NCBI GenBank assembly: GCA_030038695.1
Contig: JASHSN010000258.1
Span: 1 to 6,229 of the forward strand
Source: Nitrososphaeraceae archaeon
GTDB taxonomy: Archaea; Thermoproteota; Nitrososphaeria; Nitrososphaerales; Nitrososphaeraceae
Reading direction: 5' to 3'
DNA: 6,229 nt
Part shown: positions 1 through 4,886 of the stretch, piece by piece
How positions within the stretch are numbered: position 1 is the first letter of the stretch
Layout of the letters: each line of letters starts with the position of its first letter
Made by a program: the position numbers and the translations under genes
Notes under the pieces: generated by a model
What the model saw: only the letters and a program-made list of their open reading frames with translations
Told to the model about the DNA's origin: nothing
Database searches by the model: none

Positions 1-190
1 GCAGATACCTCTGATGCCCGCATCGATTATGATTTGAATTATTAGTATAGCCTACCTCCTCCCGAGTCTTGTGTCACAGTGACAAATATTTAAAGCGCTT
101 TTTCTATGACCAAATAAAGCAATACCATCACTACTTATCGGACGACTCGTCTAAACTAAACAATAACGTGACAATAAGAGGGAATTATTT
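1..190. other. Non-coding edge region with two palindromes
   Basis: No convincing gene is visible. A plus-strand frame is open from base 1 to a TAG at 43-45 and could be the last 14 codons of a gene outside the window, but 14 codons cannot be judged. A minus-strand ATG at 23 could equally begin a gene running off the edge, with a GGAGGAGG-like stretch near 53-61 (minus sense) and a TATA-like TTTAAATATT near 85-94. The stretch holds a 13-bp palindrome at 72-84 (TGTCAC-A-GTGACA), a perfect 10-bp palindrome at 92-101 (AAAGCGCTTT) running into a T-run, and an 11-bp palindrome at 141-151 (GACGA-C-TCGTC) about 40 bases behind the stop of the phosphatase gene. Confidence 0.5.
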
Positions 191-721
191 CTATTTATCT
201 ACATCTACGCTTTTAAGATAGTGTTCGAACGCTTCTACACAATTTTCTTGTGTTTTTGTCTGAACCGATCCCGGCCGCAGCTTCCTTACTCTATTGATAG
301 CTTGAGCAGCAGTTAAGTTCTCTTCTTTGAGCAGATAAGCAGCTAGAATTGTTCCTGTTCTTCCTTTACCAGCGGCACAGTGAACCAGAACGCATTTGCC
401 TTTGTCTATCTGTTTTTCTATAAAATCGATTGCACTGGATAACTGTTCAAGTGATGGAGCACCATAATCTTTTACCTTCAAGTGAACATGACCGATCGAG
501 TTAGCAGCAAAAGTGCTATTAATAAACCACTCTGAGGCTAATGGCCCTTCTCTTACAGTAATTATGCTGTCAATCCCTTGTGCTGCTATCCATAAGAATT
601 GACGATAGGTCATGGGTCTGCCGCTTCCTGCTAGTTTGTCTTTAATAACCCAACTGAAATTGGTTGGTCTGCGTATTAGGTACCCATGTATCCAGCGATA
701 ACTGTCGCCAAGTATGGTCAT
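191..721 (-). CDS. DUSP23-like dual-specificity protein phosphatase
   Basis: A 176-residue cysteine phosphatase of the protein tyrosine/dual-specificity superfamily, expected to be cytosolic and to remove phosphate from Tyr/Ser/Thr through a phosphocysteine intermediate. The P-loop HCAAGKGRTG is at residues 114-123, with nucleophile Cys115 and phosphate-binding Arg121. Asp85 in KDYGAPS is the likely general acid. NFSWV near residues 21-25, the P-loop with its following helix, and the RRLRPGS-like element (RKLRPGS) resemble human DUSP23 (VHZ), and the length fits a single catalytic domain with a short N-terminal extension. I prefer the ATG at 721 over an in-frame TTG at 745. A TATA-like element at 744-751 is centred about 27 bp before the ATG, as for a leaderless mRNA, and would overlap the TTG start. 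The substrate is unknown. It is divergent from the gene at 949. Family is secure; start is moderately sure. Confidence 0.93.
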   Translation of the reverse strand: MTILGDSYRWIHGYLIRRPTNFSWVIKDKLAGSGRPMTYRQFLWIAAQGIDSIITVREGPLASEWFINSTFAANSIGHVHLKVKDYGAPSLEQLSSAIDFIEKQIDKGKCVLVHCAAGKGRTGTILAAYLLKEENLTAAQAINRVRKLRPGSVQTKTQENCVEAFEHYLKSVDVDK

Positions 722-743
722 CGTACGAATATTTAGATGATTC

Positions 744-760
744 AATTATAATAGTATAAT
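744..760 (-). promoter_or_regulatory. TATA-like promoter of the phosphatase gene
   Basis: In minus sense the stretch reads ATTATACTATTATAATT. Its proximal part (744-751) is centred about 27 bp upstream of the ATG at 721, the usual spacing from an archaeal TATA box to the transcription start, so the mRNA is probably leaderless. Confidence 0.5.
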
Positions 761-898
761 GAATCCTTAGCTAAGAGATAGCATGGTCACCACGAGCAAA
801 TTCTAGTCCTGGATACATATCTGAGTACCGAATAACAAGTACATTGCTATTAAGAGGAGATTGAATAAATCTTCTAAATATTGATCAGTATGCGTTCG

Positions 899-910
899 TA
901 TAAATATAAC
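899..910 (+). promoter_or_regulatory. TATA-like box upstream of the 102-residue orphan gene
   Basis: TATAAATATAAC lies 39-50 bp before the ATG at 949. An archaeal start about 25 bp downstream would fall near 928-932 and leave a leader of about 20 bases. That leader contains an 11-bp palindrome, CTATT-T-AATAG (934-944), five bases before the ATG. Confidence 0.45.
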
Positions 911-948
911 TAAAATTATTATCTATGGAATGACTATTTAATAGCATA

Positions 949-1257
949 ATGGAATCCGTGGACGACGTCCTACCGCCTGAGACAATTGCATTTATAGCAT
1001 ACAACATCGGAATTTTTGAATCAGTACAAAAATTTAGAGGGTTAATTACAAGTGGAAAGATCACTGATCGAACAGACGTATCGAAAGTAGCCGAGTTGCT
1101 CTCACTATCAAGTGCTTTTTATGATGCAGACATGGTCGCTGGACTCATAAATGCAATGTTATACCACATAAAAGACAAAACTGTGGAGAGAGTATCGTCT
1201 AACCACGTCAGATATGTAATGGATCAATTAAAAGCTACTGGAGTTCCCTTGCCATAG
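949..1257 (+). CDS. Hypothetical small helical protein (102 aa)
   Basis: I do not recognise this family. The protein starts MESVDDVLPP and reads as a compact, mainly helical soluble protein. There is no signal peptide, no hydrophobic segment long and pure enough to be a membrane span, no Cys, and no obvious catalytic motif. The N-terminal third (residues 11-34) and residues 44-80 have amphipathic helical periodicity, and it ends in a short GVPLP tail. The ATG at 949 has a TATA-like element at 899-910, and the reading frame is clean, with balanced amino-acid composition that looks genuinely coding. It is divergent from the phosphatase and lies 105 bases before the preferred start of the RHH gene on the same strand, with a strong hairpin between them. 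A functional link to the RHH protein is possible but unproven. Confidence 0.7.
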   Translation: MESVDDVLPPETIAFIAYNIGIFESVQKFRGLITSGKITDRTDVSKVAELLSLSSAFYDADMVAGLINAMLYHIKDKTVERVSSNHVRYVMDQLKATGVPLP

Positions 1258-1304
1258 GTTACGGTAGATTAACTTGTAATTATGCTCTGCATCGAATATG
1301 TGGC

Positions 1305-1333
1305 AAGGCTTTTTCACTCGCACAAAAAGCTTT
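1305..1333 (+). repeat. 10-bp inverted repeat between orphan and RHH genes (terminator or operator)
   Basis: AAGGCTTTTT at 1305-1314 pairs with AAAAAGCTTT at 1324-1333 across a 9-base loop. Nine pairs are Watson-Crick and one is G-U in plus-strand RNA. It lies 48 bases behind the stop at 1257 and 30 bases ahead of the ATG at 1363. It could terminate the orphan's transcript. It also covers the AAAAGCTTTTAG stretch that sits where a TATA box for the RHH gene would be, so an autoregulatory operator is an alternative. Confidence 0.55.
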
Positions 1334-1362
1334 TAGAACTACGGTATCGATCTTGTTGTTGT

Positions 1363-1911
1363 ATGTCTACCTACTTACCTCATACAAACCGTGCCAAAAG
1401 GAATATAACAATGACTTTTCGGTTAGACGAGAATGTTATTACAACTTTACGTGCAGAGTCGGAACGTCGTCACATTAGTTTAAATACAATAGTTAATCAA
1501 ATTCTTCAAAGATATATAGAATGGGACATGTATGAATCTAAAGTTGGACTGATATCAATGCTTAAACCTGTTGTTGCTGAGCTTTTTAAGAAAACGAACA
1601 AGCAAGAAATAATAGACCTAGCAACGAGGGTAGGCAAGAACGCTACGAACGATGCTGCTTTATTTATGAAGAATAAGATGGACGTGGACTCGTTCCTGTC
1701 ATGGTTAGATGTGCGTATGAAGAACTCGTCTGTTGAAATTAGTCATAGTTTCGAAGGCAGTACACATACATATATTTTAAAACATGATCTGGGGGAGAAT
1801 TATTCATTATTTCAAAAAACAGTGTTGGAATTAATTTTTAATGACGTATTAAGAAAGCATATCAATTGTAGTTTTTCTGATACCATATTATCTTTAAGAT
1901 TTTCAAGTTAG
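1363..1911 (+). CDS. Ribbon-helix-helix domain protein, putative transcriptional regulator
   Basis: A 182-residue protein with an N-terminal Arc/CopG/MetJ-like ribbon-helix-helix fold: a basic lead-in (residues 8-13), a beta strand ITMTFRL (15-21), helix A (about 22-36), a turn HISLN, and helix B (about 41-54). RHH proteins dimerise through the strand and bind palindromic DNA. The remaining 125 residues are not part of RHH. They include a helical linker and a C-terminal strand-helix-strand unit with HDLGENYS at 141-148 that may sense a ligand or mediate oligomerisation (inference). I chose the ATG at 1363 over an in-frame ATG at 1282. The extra 27 residues are Cys/Arg/Leu-rich and unlike the rest, would be translated through the 1305-1333 hairpin, and the T/A-rich box at 1325-1336 fits a leaderless start at 1363. 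RHH assignment is likely; the target is unknown. Confidence 0.75.
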   Translation: MSTYLPHTNRAKRNITMTFRLDENVITTLRAESERRHISLNTIVNQILQRYIEWDMYESKVGLISMLKPVVAELFKKTNKQEIIDLATRVGKNATNDAALFMKNKMDVDSFLSWLDVRMKNSSVEISHSFEGSTHTYILKHDLGENYSLFQKTVLELIFNDVLRKHINCSFSDTILSLRFSS

Positions 1912-1942
1912 GTTTCGACTGCATCAAATCCGGTCGGTCAGA

Positions 1943-1980
1943 TCTAGCAAAAATATATCAATAAGATATAGATTGCTAGG
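1943..1980 (+). terminator. 3' hairpin behind the RHH gene
   Basis: Two nested inverted repeats form one stem: CTAGCAA (1944-1950) with TTGCTAG (1973-1979), and inside it TATATC (1954-1959) with GATATA (1965-1970) around the loop AATAA. A small AAA/GA internal loop separates them. T1943 and G1980 add a U-G pair only in plus-strand RNA. It starts 31 bases after the stop codon at 1911. No long T-run follows, so it may be a 3'-end stability element rather than a classic terminator. Confidence 0.5.
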
Positions 1981-2071
1981 AGTCTACTACCAAGACAATT
2001 ATTTCCGCTAATAAATATGTAAACCATGTGTAATATCAACTGGGTTTCTATTTTTTAGGACACAAGATAAT

Positions 2072-2111
2072 AAATTGTGATGCGTAGTTTCATATCTAAG
2101 CACCACAATCT
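2072..2111 (-). terminator. 12-bp hairpin directly behind the zinc-finger gene
   Basis: In minus-strand RNA, bases 2111-2100 pair with 2083-2072. The core is ATTGTGGTGC with GCATCACAAT (one G-U), extended by another G-U and an A-U pair. The 16-base loop can form three more pairs (TAG/CTA). On the plus strand the G-U pairs become A-C mismatches, so the structure is selected, if at all, as minus-strand RNA. It begins about four bases after the TGA at 2116-2118, and an AT-rich stretch follows. Confidence 0.6.
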
Positions 2112-2115
2112 GTCG

Positions 2116-2232
2116 TCATTTTGTTGGCCCATGTTTAATATGATTATGCTCTGTCAGCTCAGTCCCCGTCTTGAATTTCTCTTCACAGAGATCGCATTTG
2201 AATTTCTTCCTATCGAAAGGATTGAATTTCAT
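2116..2232 (-). CDS. Single C2H2 zinc-finger mini-protein (38 aa)
   Basis: A short gene encoding 38 residues, almost all of them one classical C2H2 finger. Phe11, Cys13, Cys16, Phe20, Leu26, His29 and His34 fit the canonical spacing (aromatic-X-C-X2-C-X3-F-X5-L-X2-H-X4-H) at every position, so Zn(II) binding is very likely. The N-terminus starts MKFNPFDRKK and is basic; the tail is HGPTK. Single-finger C2H2 mini-proteins are known in ammonia-oxidising archaea, and nucleic-acid or protein binding is plausible but not shown. The ATG at 2232 is supported by a TATA box at 2257-2264 with leaderless spacing. The gene is convergent with the RHH gene and is followed immediately by a hairpin. The motif, promoter and hairpin together make it convincing despite its size. 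Confidence 0.85.
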   Translation of the reverse strand: MKFNPFDRKKFKCDLCEEKFKTGTELTEHNHIKHGPTK

Positions 2233-2256
2233 TACTTTTATTATTGATACATGTTG

Positions 2257-2264
2257 CATATAAA
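2257..2264 (-). promoter_or_regulatory. TATA box of the zinc-finger gene
   Basis: In minus sense it reads TTTATATG, centred about 28 bp upstream of the ATG at 2232. This is the spacing expected for a leaderless archaeal mRNA. No Shine-Dalgarno-like sequence lies in between. Confidence 0.6.
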
Positions 2265-2678
2265 TCAGAGGTTTAAAACGAACCAATTGAATGTATCGAT
2301 ATCATTGACTGCTATTCCTAAGATGAGAGTCAGCGAATGGAAAAGGTGATTTTGCGAAAATATTGAAATTGCTAAACAAATGTCTAATTCTGTCTTACAA
2401 CGAGAACCGGGCGCGGCGTACATGGCCCTTTCATGCTAGAGCTATCGGGATTGACCCCAGGTTAACAGTCAAGCTGTTAAGATACATTATTGTCACCGTT
2501 TATGCCATTTTTGGTCGCTTACACCACTTCTACTCTTTTGTTCTACCATTTTGACATGTGAAGGAAGTATTAGTGTTACCTGTAGTAATAGTTCCATCCC
2601 CAAGCTTCCTGAATAACTAGCTGGTATGTGTGCCTTACATGCAGTATATCGACCGAAACGAAAGCGAGTTAGTGACTT
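2265..2678. other. Gene-poor stretch with one perfect inverted repeat
   Basis: I find no gene I would defend here. A plus-strand frame at 2363-2554 starts with TTG and has no recognisable motif. A perfect inverted repeat TTAACAG-TCAAG-CTGTTAA lies at 2462-2480. The surrounding bases 2405-2462 are noticeably more GC-rich than the rest of the intergenic DNA. No tRNA T-arm or other RNA signature accompanies it. Confidence 0.45.
2462..2480. repeat. Perfect 7-bp inverted repeat in gene-poor DNA
   Basis: TTAACAG at 2462-2468 and CTGTTAA at 2474-2480 are exact reverse complements around the spacer TCAAG. It could be a regulator-binding site or an RNA hairpin. No gene start or stop that I trust lies close by. 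Confidence 0.5.
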
Positions 2679-2963
2679 CTATTTCGTATAAGAAACAGTT
2701 AGAGGCGGCAAGATCAAGGTAATTATGTTTACCATCTTTTGATGATAGCGATAATCTGTGAAAATACCAACTAATGAGCCTTCAATCTCCATCGGTGCAA
2801 TCCAATCTATTTTTCTTCTGAAGTCATTAATTCCACGAAATTTAAGAAGTAGACGAAATAGCACAGAATTGTGTCTGTTTTGTTGACACATAGTTGATTC
2901 TACAATGGTACTTTTAGTATCAATAATCCGACCAGAAAATACTATAAGATTTTTCTTTGCCAC
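2679..2963 (-). CDS. Hypothetical protein (94 aa), uncertain
   Basis: An unrecognised frame that is open from 3035 down to the TAG at 2679-2681. The longest version uses TTG at 3035 (118 residues). I prefer GTG at 2963, which gives a natural start, MAKKNLIVFSG, and has a TATA-like AATTATAATG about 30-40 bp upstream (near 2993-3003, minus sense). The product alternates short hydrophobic strands with basic stretches, suggesting a small beta-rich soluble protein. It has no membrane span, signal peptide or known motif, and a single Cys in this version. A stop-free run of this length is moderately unlikely by chance in AT-rich DNA, but it may also be a decayed gene. No neighbour informs its function. 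Confidence 0.4.
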   Translation of the reverse strand: MAKKNLIVFSGRIIDTKSTIVESTMCQQNRHNSVLFRLLLKFRGINDFRRKIDWIAPMEIEGSLVGIFTDYRYHQKMVNIITLILPPLTVSYTK

Positions 2964-3165
2964 GAGCCCACTTTGCAAATGGAAATCAATCTCATTATAA
3001 TTGGGGCATTTTAGAGATAAGAATGCCTGTTTCAACGGATGATTTTATGTTGGATGTAAAGACTGTCCTCGTTCAATAATTCTTAGTGCATTAAACACAA
3101 ATAGATGCTTAAATAAAGTGATTAGTGAATTTCTAACTATATCATGTTCGTAGACATATTACAAC

Positions 3166-3438
3166 CTAATTATTGCCAGAAGAATTAGATATATTGTCAC
3201 TTTTCTTGATAATATGATCTAACAATGTATACGACAACTTTGCCAGGCATCTACTCCCCAATTTTAGCGACCATCCCATCCTGTCGGGTCGGTCGGACTT
3301 CATCCACAACGGGATCCTCTTCAAGAGTGTGGGTATGTATACCGTCGTGTTAAAGTGTCTACTAGTGATAGATAAGCTTTTTCTGTTATTCCGTCCTTCG
3401 ATCTCGAGGTCGACCTCATCATTTACAAGTGGCGCCAA
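3166..3438 (-). CDS. Doubtful small ORF (90 aa)
   Basis: The frame opens with TTG at 3438, and a TGA lies three codons upstream. The only ATG codons are far inside (residues 46 and 54). No family is recognised. The sequence is basic in its middle (KSDRPDRMG near residues 47-55) and ends in a Ser/Asn-rich tail. The region is richer in G and C than its flanks and dense in six-base palindromes, so it may be a recently acquired or decayed segment rather than a native gene. A TATA-like AAATATAAC lies near 3466-3474 (minus sense), about 32 bp before the TTG. I list it because the open frame is the only sign of coding between 3036 and 3522. Confidence 0.25.
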   Translation of the reverse strand: MAPLVNDEVDLEIEGRNNRKSLSITSRHFNTTVYIPTLLKRIPLWMKSDRPDRMGWSLKLGSRCLAKLSYTLLDHIIKKSDNISNSSGNN

Positions 3439-3488
3439 AAAAGGTCACGATTTAGAGGAGATCTGTTATATTTCGCTCTAATATGTAC

Positions 3489-3509
3489 TACAACACGAGC
3501 TGTATTGTA
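3489..3509 (-). terminator. 3' hairpin behind the site-2 protease gene
   Basis: In minus-strand RNA, TACAATAC pairs with GTGTTGTA over the loop AGCTC, giving eight pairs including one G-U. On the plus strand that pair is an A-C mismatch, so the structure belongs to the minus-strand transcript. It starts 13 bases after the TAG at 3523-3525. Confidence 0.5.
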
Positions 3510-3522
3510 TTCTTTATGACAC

Positions 3523-4764
3523 CTAGCGCATGAGCCACGGAACAAATACAGACATTATCACTACTGCTGTCATCACGAGGGTAACCACTAAAGATGCATT
3601 CTTTAGTTTCTTTTTCTTGGAATTCAGTTTACGTTCAATCAGAGAATTATAAAATTGCCCTCCATCTAATGGGCCTATAGGAAGCGCGTTAAAGATTCCC
3701 ACGTTGAAATTAAAGAACATTAACCAGAAGATCATGTTGGCAACGGCTGGAAAAGCAGGTCCTAATATGTTCGAGTGATATTTTGGAGCCATTAAATCAG
3801 AATATGGAACTACTTCTTGGACAATAGTAGGCGGAAAGAGTAGAATTATTGGATTGGAATGAAAGGTGAAAGCATCCTTGTATTTGTTCAACACTTGCAC
3901 AGGGTCAGGTATCCCATTGGTGATGGTAACGCCTAAGACTCCGTGATTCGCCTGGACAGAAGGCAGAGTAACGGATCTGGTTATTTTATGTCCGCTGTCG
4001 TCTTGCCACATTATTCGAACTGTATTTCCCAAATTAGACTTCAGAATCTTTAATAGATCATCTGTGTTGTGCACTTTCTGACCTGCTACCGTCTCGACAA
4101 TGGCTCCTTTCGATAATCCAATCGAACTTGCAAGACTGTGATCCCCTACTCCGATAACGACAACCCCATACTGGGGTATGTTGTGAGTTGGAATAGGAGT
4201 AAGACTAGAGGCTATAAAGTATAACGCAAACAAAGATACTAAGGCAATTATCATATTGTTTAGCGGACCTGCAGTTAAAATCGCACTCTTTTGCTTTAGG
4301 GGAGTTCTTGATAACTCCTCCTGTGCTATATTAACAAACGCCCCTATAGGGAATCCTAAAATTAGGAGGAGTCCTGTCGACTCTACCTTAACATTGTATA
4401 CTCGGGCAACTATGCCATGACCAGCCTCGTGTATTATTATCGTCACCACCAGCGCAATCCACCCGTATGTCCATGGTAGATAAGGATTCAATCCTGGAAT
4501 AAGCAAATTGGATTGTGGACCTAGATTGCGTTCTCCAGCTCTCGCTGCGGCGTTTGAAAACGTGGCTACCAAAGACATCGCAATGAGACATATTGCTAAT
4601 GCAGTTATGATCGGCATGAGGTAGATATTAAATTTAGCATAAACTCTCGCAGCCTTAGTGGCTGCGACCTTATCAAAAAAGTCCAAACCAAATGGCGTAT
4701 GAATTAGTATGAGCGGAAATTTCACTTCGGCTCGTACTCTTTTCGTATTTTCCTGCTGATGCAA
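3523..4764 (-). CDS. Site-2 protease family (M50) intramembrane zinc metalloprotease with PDZ domain
   Basis: A 413-residue polytopic membrane protease of the M50/S2P family, which cleaves membrane-anchored substrates within the bilayer. Visible elements in order are a first membrane span (about 47-69), a span carrying HEAGH at 112-116 (zinc ligands His112 and His116, catalytic Glu113), the AGPLNN element at 165-170, a hydrophobic span (about 161-188), a PDZ domain (about 198-268), a span with NALPIGPLDGG at 359-369 (third zinc ligand Asp367), and a C-terminal span (about 391-411). All catalytic residues are intact. The start is TTG at 4764, because an in-frame TAA lies five codons upstream and a TATA box at 4789-4800 has near-leaderless spacing; GTG at 4725 is the alternative. 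The substrate is unknown, since no anti-sigma or membrane transcription factor gene is adjacent. A hairpin follows the stop. Confidence 0.95.
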   Translation of the reverse strand: MHQQENTKRVRAEVKFPLILIHTPFGLDFFDKVAATKAARVYAKFNIYLMPIITALAICLIAMSLVATFSNAAARAGERNLGPQSNLLIPGLNPYLPWTYGWIALVVTIIIHEAGHGIVARVYNVKVESTGLLLILGFPIGAFVNIAQEELSRTPLKQKSAILTAGPLNNMIIALVSLFALYFIASSLTPIPTHNIPQYGVVVIGVGDHSLASSIGLSKGAIVETVAGQKVHNTDDLLKILKSNLGNTVRIMWQDDSGHKITRSVTLPSVQANHGVLGVTITNGIPDPVQVLNKYKDAFTFHSNPIILLFPPTIVQEVVPYSDLMAPKYHSNILGPAFPAVANMIFWLMFFNFNVGIFNALPIGPLDGGQFYNSLIERKLNSKKKKLKNASLVVTLVMTAVVIMSVFVPWLMR

Positions 4765-4788
4765 AAGTACCAGATATTACATGTTAAC

Positions 4789-4800
4789 TATATTTAAATT
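4789..4800 (-). promoter_or_regulatory. TATA box of the site-2 protease gene
   Basis: In minus sense it reads AATTTAAATATA, centred about 30 bp upstream of the TTG at 4764. A start at or a few bases before that TTG is expected, which supports this rare start codon over the GTG at 4725. Confidence 0.55.
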
Positions 4801-4854
4801 AATAAACCCTTGGATTACGCACGACAATTCACAAACAATGTTACTGAATTGATA

Positions 4855-4866
4855 TGTATAAAAAGG
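4855..4866 (+). promoter_or_regulatory. Strong TATA box without a downstream gene
   Basis: TGTATAAAAAGG is one of the best TATA-like sequences in the window. It would start a plus-strand transcript near 4885-4890. The only ORF there is ATG at 4889 followed by four sense codons and TGA, so the transcript, if made, would be essentially non-coding. Confidence 0.4.
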
Positions 4867-4886
4867 AATCGAAAATTAATTTCACA

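Noticed and set aside
722..745. TTG start eight codons upstream for the phosphatase
   Set aside because: It would overlap the TATA-like element, and the ATG at 721 has the leaderless spacing.
1282..1362. 27-residue N-terminal extension of the RHH protein
   Set aside because: Its CCC- and Arg-rich sequence does not resemble an RHH lead-in, it would cross the strong hairpin at 1305-1333, and the internal ATG at 1363 has better promoter spacing.
1279..2152. 11-base repeat ATTATGCTCTG near 1279 and 2142
   Set aside because: A few shared 11-mers are expected by chance in about 6 kb, and one copy lies inside the zinc-finger gene.
2462..2480. tRNA-like anticodon stem-loop (loop GTCAAGC, anticodon CAA)
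   Set aside because: No D-arm, no T-arm with TTCRA loop and no matching acceptor stem can be placed around it.
2363..2554. Plus-strand 63-residue open frame
   Set aside because: TTG start with no TATA box or ribosome binding site at the right distance, an odd Arg/Trp/His-rich then Leu/Phe-rich composition, no motif, and it reads through the inverted repeat at 2462-2480.
3023..3079. Short plus-strand ORF MPVSTDDFMLDVKTVLVQ
   Set aside because: Only 18 residues, with no promoter or conserved motif seen; within chance expectation.
3403..3414. CTCGAGGTCGAC, identical to a common cloning-vector polylinker junction
   Set aside because: The match stops after 12 bases and the flanking bases do not follow any vector polylinker I know, so vector contamination is unlikely.
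4388..4591. 67-residue minus-strand frame inside the protease gene
   Set aside because: It is an alternative frame of the well-supported site-2 protease, with Cys/Ser/Arg-rich shadow composition.
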